From Lactarius indigo (Eukaryota; Basidiomycota; Agaricomycetes; Russulales; Russulaceae): a DNA stretch of 64,000 nt. Both the position numbers and the translations under genes were made by a program. Each line of letters opens with the position of its first letter. Positions within the stretch are counted from its first letter, which is position 1. The DNA lies in the NCBI GenBank assembly GCA_025766275.1, contig JAFKAC010000022.1:62001-126000 (forward strand), given 5' to 3'. This document shows positions 32,536-41,454 of this stretch, piece after piece. The notes beneath the pieces are model-generated. The model was not told the DNA's origin. It saw only the letters and a list, made by a program, of their open reading frames with translations, and ran no database searches.

Positions 32536-34086
32536 ATGAATACACAACGACCTCTCACACTAGAAGAAAAAGCCCACGTCCCAGTATACTTCTTCGACCC
32601 CTATTTTTCCCTTACCGACAACCTTTACTACGCCAAGTGGAAGGAGGAGGATATATCTAGCCCTACAGGACAACACCCGTGGACAATAGTCGCTACCCAA
32701 CACCAAATCGTCTTTCAGGACCTAAAGGAAGCCTTTCCTGGTATCGACAAAGTCAAGGACCTAAGTTACAACTCCCTACACGCCACTTTCAAAGGAAAGA
32801 ACGTCCGCTGGAACTTCGTAAACGAACAGTGGATCTACCTAAACAACAAACCAGTCCATTTTAACACACCTAGTCAATCCGAAGATTCAGACAGCGACAC
32901 AGAAGAAGTGTCACAAATCCTAGACACTACTACCAAAAAACTCTCTGGTCTACTATCCCAAGTAACCTCCCAACCCTCGACACCCCAGATTTCCCCTAGT
33001 ACCTCCGGCCCTAGCCGCTTCCCTGCAACAGTTCCACCACATCGACTCCCATCACCACCCCTAACTGTTCAAGCCTCTTCCTCAGCACCCCCCTTATCCG
33101 TTCCTCCTGTACCCACTGCAATGGCAGCCCCCGCACCTGCAAAAATCTTAGGCGCAGCACCTGAGCCCTTTGATGGCAAGCCCAACCATGCTGAAGCCTT
33201 TTGGAACAACCTAGCCAACTACTTCCACCTAAACCAAGATATCTTTAATACAGAAGATAAAAAGATATCTACTGCTCTCACCTACTTCAAGGTTGGGACC
33301 TCAGCTGGAGAATGGGCTCAAGATAGACAAAAGAAAGCCTTGAACCCAACCGGAGGAGCGGCAATATCCTTTGGCACCTGGGCGCAGTTCAAAACTGACT
33401 TTGATGCACACTTCGTCCCTGGTCATACTGCCATGGAATCCACCAACAAAATGTATTCTCTGAAGATGGGGACCCGACCTTTCAATGAATGGTTCCAAGA
33501 ATGGTCAACCCATGCTACACGAAGTGGTGCAAATGAACAAACCAAGATGTATGCCTTCCGACAAGCTATTCCAACAGCTCTGAATATGAAGCTGCTCGGC
33601 ATATCCCCCATCCCTACCACCTTCGACACCCTCGTTGAGAAAGCAAGAGAATTCGATCGCGCCTATCGAATTTATGCTGGAAATGCCATTAACCAGTTTA
33701 ACAAAACCCATAAGCCCACCACAGGACGAGCCGTCCTAGCAGAGGACGATAGCGTAAATGTCAACGCCACCTCATCACGTACTACCAAACCAAGAGCCAA
33801 GCTTACCAAAGAAGAGCGAGAGTACCGCTTCAGGAATAAACTCTGTTTGTACTGTGGCAAACCAGGCCACGTACTTAAAGAATGTCACGCCAAGACGGCA
33901 GCCATGAAGGCCAAAGGAGGCCAATCCAACAACAACGCTAGGGCGCGCGGCGCCTTTGTTGATGAACCGAGTCAGGAGGAAGCACCTGCTGACCACCCAG
34001 CAAACATTGGAGCGGTATATCGAGAGATACTCCCTTTTGACCCGGACGCACGCCCGCGTTCGGTGCCTATTAATGAGGATTTTTAG
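32536..34086 (+). CDS. G1 Gag capsid/nucleocapsid protein, 516 aa
   Basis: Gag forms the virus-like particle and packages the RNA. The first 195 residues form an N-terminal module plus a Ser/Pro linker. A capsid-like helical region follows from MAAPAPAKILG (second ATG, 33121) through EAFWNNLANYF, SAGEWAQDRQ and FNEWFQEWSTHATRSGAN. A zinc knuckle C-X2-C-X4-H-X4-C sits at residues 437-450 (CLYCGKPGHVLKEC). ATG 32536 is the first ATG in the predicted transcript; the next, 33121, has a stronger context (GCAATGGCA) and could be the real Gag start. The frame ends GAG GAT TTT TAG, with pol in the -1 frame. Confidence 0.85.
   Translation: MNTQRPLTLEEKAHVPVYFFDPYFSLTDNLYYAKWKEEDISSPTGQHPWTIVATQHQIVFQDLKEAFPGIDKVKDLSYNSLHATFKGKNVRWNFVNEQWIYLNNKPVHFNTPSQSEDSDSDTEEVSQILDTTTKKLSGLLSQVTSQPSTPQISPSTSGPSRFPATVPPHRLPSPPLTVQASSSAPPLSVPPVPTAMAAPAPAKILGAAPEPFDGKPNHAEAFWNNLANYFHLNQDIFNTEDKKISTALTYFKVGTSAGEWAQDRQKKALNPTGGAAISFGTWAQFKTDFDAHFVPGHTAMESTNKMYSLKMGTRPFNEWFQEWSTHATRSGANEQTKMYAFRQAIPTALNMKLLGISPIPTTFDTLVEKAREFDRAYRIYAGNAINQFNKTHKPTTGRAVLAEDDSVNVNATSSRTTKPRAKLTKEEREYRFRNKLCLYCGKPGHVLKECHAKTAAMKAKGGQSNNNARARGAFVDEPSQEEAPADHPANIGAVYREILPFDPDARPRSVPINEDF
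34078..34086 (+). promoter_or_regulatory. G1 gag-pol junction, candidate -1 frameshift at GAT TTT TAG
   Basis: Pol is in the -1 frame and is open from this very codon: shifting back one base turns TTT TAG into TTT TTA and reads on without a stop into the protease. There is no ATG before the protease in that frame. A tRNA-Phe slip with the stop in the A site fits. A classic X XXY YYZ heptamer is not present. Confidence 0.45.
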
Positions 34087-34280
34087 GCTCTTCCATCGTA
34101 GCACTGTCGATTGGAAGTATTCGTGCCAGTAGCGTTGTACACGGCCTTTCCCTACTAGAAACGCTCGGAGCCGAGCATGTACCTGTAGAAACAATTCGGA
34201 ATAGGAGAGCTCCTTCAATTGTTCTCAGAGTTACACTAGTAGGAAAGAAGTCTGGCAAAGAAATCAGTGCCCGTGCCCTG

Positions 34281-37200
34281 TTGGACAGTGGTGCGGAGGG
34301 CATCATCGTGGATGATGGGTTTGCGCGAGCAAACAACCTAACAATGCGGACACTAATTAAACCCTTACCAGTTAGAAACGTGGACGGGTCTCCCAACAAG
34401 ACGGGATCTGTTAGGTATACTACGATCCAAAGACTACGGATCAGAACTTTGGACGACAACTACCACGACGAAACCGTGGAACTTTACGCAACTACTCTAG
34501 GGGAGCACGATATAATCTTAGGAACAGATTGGCTCCAAGCACATAACCCTGAAATCGATTGGCATCAACCAAAGATAGCCTTCACACGATGCCCAAGAAC
34601 CTGTACCCTGTCCTCCTCAACAGTTGTCATCTCTTCAAACGTTCCACAGACACGACACACGACTATTAACATCCTTGAACTTGAAGCAACCCAAGAAGCT
34701 TACCTCCCCACGGAAGATGAAGCAGAACCTCTGGAACCTACATTCGTCAAAGATGCCTGTGAACCCTGGCTGTGGATTCACAGCTTTAACAAGTATGACC
34801 ACCTTGCTATCCGAGCAAAGATAACTACAAGCACCAAGATAGCAGCACGCACTGCACCCAAGCCTTCCACCGACCATATTCCAAGTGATTTCCAACGTTA
34901 CACCAAAGTATTCAGCGAAATCGCGTCCCACCGACTCCCCCAACACCAACCTTGGGATCACGCAATTGATATCAAGCCAGGAGCCATTATGAAGAATTGT
35001 GGCATTTATCGACTTACACCAAAAGAATCTGATGCCCTCAAAGAGTATATTTCTGAACACCTAAAGAAAGGTTACATTCGACCATCTAAGTCACCCATGG
35101 CTTCCCCCTTCTTTTTCGTCGACAAAAAAGATGGCAAACTCCGACCTGTGCAAGACTACCGTGCCCTCAATGATATAACCATTAAGAACGCAGCACCCCT
35201 TCCCCTTATCCCTGAACTTATCGACAAACTCCATGGCGCACATTACTTCACCAAACTGGATATTCGCTGGGGATACAACAATATCCGTATTCGTGAAGGT
35301 GATGAATACAAGGCAGCCTTCAAAACATCCTTAGGACTTTTCGAACCTACAGTAATGACTTTTGGCCTCTGTAATGCCCCTGCCACCTTCCAAACGTTCA
35401 TGAACCAAATCTTCGAGTCCTTGATCGATGGTGGACACGTAGTGGTCTACCTCGATGACATCTTGATCTTTACAGAAGATATCTCCTCCCTTACAGCGTT
35501 GACACACGACGTGCTTCAACGGCTGGAACGCCACGACCTCTACCTAAAACCTGAAAAATGTACCTTCGCACAAACTTCTGTAGAATACCTTGGAATCGTC
35601 ATTTCTGATGGACAAGTTTCTATGGACCCTGCAAAAGTTGCGGGCATTACCCAATGGCCCACCCCACGTACCGTCAAACAAGTCCAAGCCTTCCTAGGCT
35701 TTTGCAACTTCTATCGACGCTTCATTAAAGACTACTCCACTATCGCTCGCCCCTTGTTTGACCTGACCAAGAAGGATGTCCCCTTTTCTTGGGATACCGC
35801 AGCGGAAAGCGCTTTCCGCACCCTAATCCAGTGCTTCACGGAGGCTCCTGTCCTTGCCCTACCCGACCACTCCAAACCTTTCCGCCTCATCACCGACGCA
35901 AGTGATTTCGCTACCGGTGCCATCCTGGAGCAACCGGATGCCTTGCAACGTTGGCACCCCGTCGCCTTCCTTTCCAAGTCCCTCCTTCCTGCTGAACGTC
36001 ACTACGAAATCTGCGACAAGGAACTTCTTGCCATCATCCATGCCTTGCATGCTTTCCGCCACTACTTGGAAGGACGGGATGACGTTACTGAAATCTGGTC
36101 TGACCATGGCAACCTTGTCTATTTTACCACAAAGCAGAAGCTTTCCCGCCGTCAGGCCCGTTGGGCCTTGTTCCTCTCTCGCTTCCAGTTCATCATCATC
36201 CACAAACCCGGTGCACAGAATAAGTCTGATGCACTGTCACGGCGTCCAGATCATAAAAAGGGGATAGCGGATGAAGATGAAAAGCGAGTGCTCCTGGATA
36301 CCAAGTATTTTTCCATCAACGCAGTACAAAGAACTGCAGTAACCATTCAAGGTGATACCACCCTCCGACAACGTATCAAAAACACCCAGACCTACGACAA
36401 GGAAGTCAGCATGGCTCTAGAATCCCTCTTAAAAAATGGCCCTCGTTCCCTAGCTAAAGGCCTAGAAGAGTGGAACTTAGAAGATGGCATTATCTTGTTC
36501 AAAGGACAAGTCTACATTCCCAAAGACAACAACCTACGAAGAGACATTGTTAAAACATACCATGACCACATTGCCACAGGACATCCAGGGCGATGGAAGA
36601 CCTATGAATTGATATCTCGAGACTTCTGGTGGCCAGGCATATCAACATTCGTTAAAACCTATGTTGACGGTTGTGCTACATGCCAAACCACTAAAATCAA
36701 ACCATGCACCCAAGTACCCCTACAACCAAATGCAATACCTGAAGAAATATGGGGAACCATCACAATGGACTTCATCACCGACCTTCCCCTATCCCACAAC
36801 TATGATTCACTATTTGTAGTGGTCGACCGACTCAGCAAAGCTATAGTCGTCTCCCCTTGCAACAAAACCATCACTGCAGACGAAACAGCCCAACTCTACC
36901 TTGAAAACGTCTGGAGACGTACTGGCCTACCGCGGCAGGTTATTTCCGACAGAGGCCCCCAATTTGCATCAAAGGTCATGCAAGAAATTTGGAACAAACT
37001 TGGAGTTAAATCCACACTATCTACAGCTTTCCACCCACAAACCGATGGAGAAACTGAACGTGTCAACCAAGAACTTGAACAATACCTTCGCGTCTTCTGC
37101 AACTTCCAACAAGATAACTGGGTGGATCTAATCCCATTCATGGAATTTGCACACAATGCCCGACAACACAGCGCAACCCACAAATCACCCTTCGAGGTTT

Positions 37201-37847
37201 GGTATGGATACAAACCAGAGTTCATTCCCCCTACCCATTTCACCACCAAAATACCTGCAGCCGAGGAAAGATTAAATGCACTAAATCAAATCCGCTCCGA
37301 AGTTACCGCAGCCCTTAAGGTAGCAGCGGAAGTCATGAGAGGGTCAAAAACACCTACCCCCTCTCACGAATTCAAGACAGGCGATTTAGTCTGGCTGGAA
37401 GGAACCAACATCCATACTACCCACCCCAAAGCTAAACTCGCCCCACGACGCCATGGCCCCTTTAAGGTCCTTTCCACCTGGGGAGTCAATTGCAAACTCC
37501 AACTTCCAAAAACATGGCGCATTCACCCAGTCTTCCACAACTCCTTGATCTCCCCGTATAAAGAAAACACTACACATGGACCCAACTTCACCAGACCACC
37601 CCCTGAAATCATCCAAGGGGAAGATGAACACTACAAAGTGGAAAAGGTCCTGCAATCCAAGGTATCGCCTAACAAGAAGGGCATACTCTACTTGATCAAG
37701 TGGAAGGGGTACCCCGACTCTGAAAACTCCTGGCTCCCCTCCTCTCAAATGACCCATGCGCAAGACCTTGTCAGTCAATTTCACAAGGCCAACCCCGGTG
37801 CCCCTAAACCAAAGTCAACTAGTGCTAGTGGAATAGCACGACGTTAA
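34281..37847 (+). CDS. G1 Pol: protease, reverse transcriptase, RNase H, integrase, chromodomain
   Basis: The coding frame is open from 34080 by frameshift, and 34281 is only the first near-start codon; no stop breaks it. The order of domains is: aspartic protease (LLDSGAEG, then DIILGTDWL), RT (PSKSPMASPFFFVDKKDGK, LDIRWGYNNIRI, YL-DD at VVYLDDILIF about 35446), RNase H (ITDASDFATGA, AERHYEICDKELLA), integrase zinc finger HHCC (HIATGHPG to CATCQ), and core with D, D and E in place (TMDFITDLP, ISDRGPQF, TDGETERVNQ). Then come a GPF module (RRHGPFKV) and a chromodomain (LYLIKWKGYPDSENSW) near 37680-37730. The protein is complete and probably functional. The chromodomain points to targeting of heterochromatin, which fits nested insertion. 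Confidence 0.92.
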   Translation: MDSGAEGIIVDDGFARANNLTMRTLIKPLPVRNVDGSPNKTGSVRYTTIQRLRIRTLDDNYHDETVELYATTLGEHDIILGTDWLQAHNPEIDWHQPKIAFTRCPRTCTLSSSTVVISSNVPQTRHTTINILELEATQEAYLPTEDEAEPLEPTFVKDACEPWLWIHSFNKYDHLAIRAKITTSTKIAARTAPKPSTDHIPSDFQRYTKVFSEIASHRLPQHQPWDHAIDIKPGAIMKNCGIYRLTPKESDALKEYISEHLKKGYIRPSKSPMASPFFFVDKKDGKLRPVQDYRALNDITIKNAAPLPLIPELIDKLHGAHYFTKLDIRWGYNNIRIREGDEYKAAFKTSLGLFEPTVMTFGLCNAPATFQTFMNQIFESLIDGGHVVVYLDDILIFTEDISSLTALTHDVLQRLERHDLYLKPEKCTFAQTSVEYLGIVISDGQVSMDPAKVAGITQWPTPRTVKQVQAFLGFCNFYRRFIKDYSTIARPLFDLTKKDVPFSWDTAAESAFRTLIQCFTEAPVLALPDHSKPFRLITDASDFATGAILEQPDALQRWHPVAFLSKSLLPAERHYEICDKELLAIIHALHAFRHYLEGRDDVTEIWSDHGNLVYFTTKQKLSRRQARWALFLSRFQFIIIHKPGAQNKSDALSRRPDHKKGIADEDEKRVLLDTKYFSINAVQRTAVTIQGDTTLRQRIKNTQTYDKEVSMALESLLKNGPRSLAKGLEEWNLEDGIILFKGQVYIPKDNNLRRDIVKTYHDHIATGHPGRWKTYELISRDFWWPGISTFVKTYVDGCATCQTTKIKPCTQVPLQPNAIPEEIWGTITMDFITDLPLSHNYDSLFVVVDRLSKAIVVSPCNKTITADETAQLYLENVWRRTGLPRQVISDRGPQFASKVMQEIWNKLGVKSTLSTAFHPQTDGETERVNQELEQYLRVFCNFQQDNWVDLIPFMEFAHNARQHSATHKSPFEVWYGYKPEFIPPTHFTTKIPAAEERLNALNQIRSEVTAALKVAAEVMRGSKTPTPSHEFKTGDLVWLEGTNIHTTHPKAKLAPRRHGPFKVLSTWGVNCKLQLPKTWRIHPVFHNSLISPYKENTTHGPNFTRPPPEIIQGEDEHYKVEKVLQSKVSPNKKGILYLIKWKGYPDSENSWLPSSQMTHAQDLVSQFHKANPGAPKPKSTSASGIARR

Positions 37848-37858
37848 AAAGGGGATAC
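37846..37858 (+). other. G1 polypurine tract
   Basis: AAAAAGGGGATAC directly precedes the 3' LTR, the usual site for plus-strand priming. It overlaps the pol stop codon. Confidence 0.6.
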
Positions 37859-38178
37859 TGTCACGAACCTATAAACCTGGTCGTGACTCAAGGCGCTTAG
37901 GACCGGACCGGACCGGGCTTATGTCATCAACATCCTAAAGGGGAAATCCGAAATCGGAGTTTGAATTTCGCTCTCCGATGGTCACGTGATGTGTCACGTG
38001 ATTACTCTGTCTTCCCAAGTCACATGTGTACAAGCACGTGTATCAATCAACAATTGATAATCAACCAAGTCACCAGGAACACGTGTTCCAATCACAGGTT
38101 CCACAGCTGCTGCGGAATCACGCCACCATGGCGCAATATGGCGCCATCGACTGCGGCGCAGTCGTACCATGCTTATCC
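37859..38178 (+). repeat. G1 3' LTR, left part
   Basis: The first 320 bp of the 3' LTR, ending in TATCC (38174-38178), the target copied on insertion of G2. One CG to CA change separates it from the 5' LTR. Confidence 0.95.
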
Positions 38179-38883
38179 TGTCACGGACGCTCTATTTTTG
38201 CCTCATTTTTCTGTATTTTTACGGATTTATTTGGTGAAGATACGAGGTTCCAACGTTGAGTCAAACATCCAAGTCCTTATCACTAGATATGATAAGATGG
38301 TTAGTCACGTGATGCCAACATGTGCACCCACAAGCACGTGACCCTGAGATAGTAACTTCCTTGCTAGGAGTTACCTTTTTAGGACACTTCCGCATTAGTA
38401 TAGTAGTTTCTCATTGGACGATAAGCAGGGAACATTCTAGATAGTTCTAGACTACGTTGTTACAGGGTTATGACTCATAGATAAGGACACGTCATTGTTC
38501 TGTCAGCGTTAATGACAGGGCATCAGTCAGCACAATAGATAGCGCTATTATTAGACACGACGCGTCAGCGCCTGACTCATTACTATTACACATACCTTTA
38601 GTAATAAGGTTCCGTAGTAATTCGAACTCAGCCGCAGCATAGTATATAAACCCTCATGTAGCGTCCTGAGTGGAACCAACTTGTCCTCTTGGTTCTCCAC
38701 TCAGTGTGCCACTGCGTGATCACCCTGCCTTTGACCTTGTATAAAGGTCTCACGTGTGCATATTCTCCGCAGTGACTGTACGTTCGGCGCGTGACTTGTC
38801 TCCGCGCTAGGCTTGGGTGTGCTACTAGTTCAGTTCACTTACCTTCTCTTGGTCTAGTTGTCGCGATAAGTCATACCGCTACA
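38179..38883 (+). repeat. G2 5' LTR (705 bp)
   Basis: It is identical to 45351-46055 except three CpG transitions (ACACGACG/ACATGACG, TAGCGTCC/TAGCATCC and CAGTGTG/CAGCGTG). TG..CA ends. Confidence 0.95.
38643..38702 (+). promoter_or_regulatory. G2 TATA box and hairpin that presents the self-primer
   Basis: TATATAAA is at 38643-38650. A hairpin follows at 38668-38702: GAGTGGAACCAA, 9-nt loop, TTGGTTCTCCACTC, with a 2-nt bulge. The loop and adjacent stem contain AACTTGTCCT (38678-38687), the complement of the primer-binding site at 38886. Confidence 0.65.
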
Positions 38884-38885
38884 TT

Positions 38886-38895
38886 AGGACAAGTT
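38886..38895 (+). other. G2 primer-binding site, self-complementary type
   Basis: AGGACAAGTT starts 2 nt after the LTR and pairs over 10 nt with the R-region hairpin of the element. Confidence 0.65.
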
Positions 38896-39371
38896 CCTTT
38901 TCACACGCCCCTTCATTCTTACCGGCGTTTCTATTTTCCCTTTTAGGTGGTTGACGACCACAAGTCCCCTGTGTCACACACCTCACTCTTTGCCTGTGGA
39001 CCTTCGTACGCAGAATCTGCGCTATCTTGGTACAACTCTATTGTCCGTAAAGTCGGCATAGATTGTGCTTGCCTATAGGCGTTCTATCTGGTCATCAGTA
39101 GAACGTTTGGGTACTGCTTGCAGAACTGGTCACCACGCCAGATAAGCTGCAAGTAGAGGAGAAGCCTGCCAGGCCTAGCCTGCGACAGCTGTACGCGAAG
39201 TAAACAGAAAAGTTTGAGAGCGCTCCGGCGTGAGAGGCAGCCAATAGGTCGAGGAGACTGCGGCAGACAGCCTTGTGTTCTTGCACAAATTCCTTACCCC
39301 ATTCCTGAGTGTTCCGTTATCGCCGCAGCCTCGCGCAGTGTGAAACACCACTGTGTATTGGTCTTGCTTGA

Positions 39372-40091
39372 TCGGACTCTCCATTCACCTTCGACTTAGC
39401 GTTCCGCGGTCGTCGTAACACGTCGTCACATATTACCACCCTTCCTTTTTTCAAACTGCCTCGCATATTTGCGAACGTCCGTCAGCGTCTTCGACGTCTC
39501 TTTCGGAGGAGACAGGAAACGGTTCTCCCTATCCCAGCGCCCCCGTCACCCCCACGCTCTTATTTCACTCCAAATTTAGCCTCTGCTTCGGCATCGCTAC
39601 ACGTCCAGGGAGCAGGTCAATCGTCCTCTGACCCAATCCCTTCACCTCGCTTCGCATCTCCTACTCCGACAGCAGCTTCGGAGCATTCCTACCATTCGGC
39701 GCACTCCTCCTCCAACGAGACACTCGTTGACGACCCCCTTGCACCCCCAGTAATTCACCACCAAGAAGTCTTTGCTGGTGAAGAAGTACACTACCTCTTC
39801 TCTCTAGAAGCGGAGCCACAAAACGACGCGGAAGCATATGTCCGCGCCATCTATTACGATAGAGATTTTCGCTTCGCTCTTCTAGAACTTCACGGAGCCT
39901 TCGGCCTTGTTGCAGGCACCCCTTTCACCGTCCCTCAGCTGATCGCCTTTGCGGCAGCACTAGTCCCCGAACTTTCTCCTCCCCCATCCGTCCACTCCCA
40001 CGATAGCTCCCAAAGGGAAACAGAGAGCAGCGCAAGCTCAAGCTCAGTATCCCACAGGAGTAACGTCCAAGTACAGAACGATCCTCTCTAA
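39372..40091 (+). CDS. G2 ORF D, 239 open codons before gag, no in-frame ATG
   Basis: The frame is open from after TGA (39369) to TAA (40089). The first 40 residues are basic (FANVRQRLRRLFRRRQE), then Pro/Ser-rich, then a globular-looking block (EEVHYLFSLEAEPQND, RAIYYDRDFRFALLELHGAF). Not recognised. It sits where G1 has its ATG-free frames, and overlaps the open part of the gag frame. Coding status depends on non-AUG initiation. Confidence 0.4.
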   Translation, partial: SDSPFTFDLAFRGRRNTSSHITTLPFFKLPRIFANVRQRLRRLFRRRQETVLPIPAPPSPPRSYFTPNLASASASLHVQGAGQSSSDPIPSPRFASPTPTAASEHSYHSAHSSSNETLVDDPLAPPVIHHQEVFAGEEVHYLFSLEAEPQNDAEAYVRAIYYDRDFRFALLELHGAFGLVAGTPFTVPQLIAFAAALVPELSPPPSVHSHDSSQRETESSASSSSVSHRSNVQVQNDPL

Positions 40092-40227
40092 AGAAGAAAA
40101 AGAGTGGATCAAGAACTTCGACAACTGGGACGACTTCGACGAAGACGAACAGCTTCGCCTCATCGAAGACAGACGGGAGTCGATTAAAAAGTACGAGGAA
40201 AGAAAGAGACAAGACGAATTGGATAAG

Positions 40228-41454
40228 ATGTCCGCCGCCGCCGCCGCTCCCCCCACACCAACAGCTCCTGCTCCGCCCCCAACTCTCAACGACTGCTTGC
40301 GCCTCATAAGTGATCTAGGCCAAGTAGTCGGCATACTCACACAAAAGGTTACGGACTTGACCGCACAGGTTTCAGCAACCGCGGCCAAGCCCAGCCCTAA
40401 GCACAAGGAAGTAGTGGCCCGTCCCAAAGCTTGGGATGGGAAAGGCAACTCTACAGATGCCCGTCACTTCCTTGCAGCCTTCCATAATTGGGCAGGCTCA
40501 CAGCAGGACGCTATGAACACCTGGGACCCGGCCCAGGGCATGTACTTCCGGGCAGAAGACCGCTGGATTATGGCGGTTCTTAACCTCATGGAAGGGGAAG
40601 CCAAGTCATGGGCTCTCCCCTACCTTGAACAACTTCAGTCAAATAATATTCCGTTCAGTAGCTCTTGGGACGAATTCGTCAAAGAGTTCAACCGGCGGTT
40701 CTCGCCCCTCGACACTACAGAAACAGCGAGGGAGCAGCTGAAGAAGACAAAACAGGGCCGCGGATCGGTTGCAGAGTACCGATCCGTGTTCGAACAGTAC
40801 TCTGGACAGACTGGATGGTCAAAAACAGACCTCCGCACCCGCTTTTACGACGGTCTCTCGGACCGCGTGAAAGACGCCTTAGCCTTGACGGACAAGGCCC
40901 ATGTCGACTTCGACGACCTCAAGCAGGTCTCACAATCGCTGGATCAGCGACTGAGACAGAGGGACTCGGAGAAGAAGGGTGGTTCGTCCAGCCAATCGAT
41001 CTTGCCTGCAGGCAAGCCGTCCGATCCAGACGCGATGCAAGTTGACGCATCGCGCCAGCAGGGATCCGGCACGAGCAAGCCCACATCTGGTGGAAAGACC
41101 CGGCAGGACTACCAAAAACATATGCAAGGAAAATGCTACGGGTGTGGTTCTAAGGACCACTCCAAGAAGGATGGAAATCACGAACGCGACGTGTGCCACC
41201 ATTGTCAAAAGGTCGGACATAGGGCACCCGTCTGCATGCTCAAATTCATGGGGAAACCCGCCAAAGCGAAAGCCGCGGCCAGTAGTGAGGAGACCCCCTC
41301 CCAACCTTCTTCCAGTCAGTCGGCGGCTTCCACCGCCCAATCAAGTACTTCCGCACCGCCCAAAGCCAATACGTCCCAGGCAGACGTGGCAAAGTTATTG
41401 GCGGCGCTCACCGCACAGCAAGAGCAAATCAACGCTCTTAAGGCGGCTTTTTAG
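40228..41454 (+). CDS. G2 Gag, 408 aa
   Basis: Start ATG 40228 has a purine at -3 and opens MSAAAAAPPTPTAP, a Pro/Ala-rich linker. A retrotransposon-Gag capsid region follows: RPKAWDGKGNSTDARHFL, EGEAKSWALPYLEQL, SSWDEFVKEFNRRFSP, EYRSVFEQYSGQTGW. Two zinc-knuckle-like motifs are present: CYGCGSKDH (partial) and a canonical CHHCQKVGHRAPVC. The C-terminal tail is Ser/Ala-rich. In the same frame, 88 more open codons lie upstream without ATG. It ends GCG GCT TTT TAG, and pol is in the -1 frame. Confidence 0.85.
   Translation: MSAAAAAPPTPTAPAPPPTLNDCLRLISDLGQVVGILTQKVTDLTAQVSATAAKPSPKHKEVVARPKAWDGKGNSTDARHFLAAFHNWAGSQQDAMNTWDPAQGMYFRAEDRWIMAVLNLMEGEAKSWALPYLEQLQSNNIPFSSSWDEFVKEFNRRFSPLDTTETAREQLKKTKQGRGSVAEYRSVFEQYSGQTGWSKTDLRTRFYDGLSDRVKDALALTDKAHVDFDDLKQVSQSLDQRLRQRDSEKKGGSSSQSILPAGKPSDPDAMQVDASRQQGSGTSKPTSGGKTRQDYQKHMQGKCYGCGSKDHSKKDGNHERDVCHHCQKVGHRAPVCMLKFMGKPAKAKAAASSEETPSQPSSSQSAASTAQSSTSAPPKANTSQADVAKLLAALTAQQEQINALKAAF
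41446..41454 (+). promoter_or_regulatory. G2 gag-pol junction, candidate -1 frameshift at GCT TTT TAG
   Basis: A shift of -1 on TTT reads TTT TTA and continues in an open frame to the protease with no ATG until 41667. The junction shares T TTT TAG with G1. Confidence 0.45.

Noticed and set aside
40219..40227. TTG at 40219 as the Gag start of G2
   Set aside because: ATG 40228 is three codons downstream with a purine at -3; no reason to prefer TTG.
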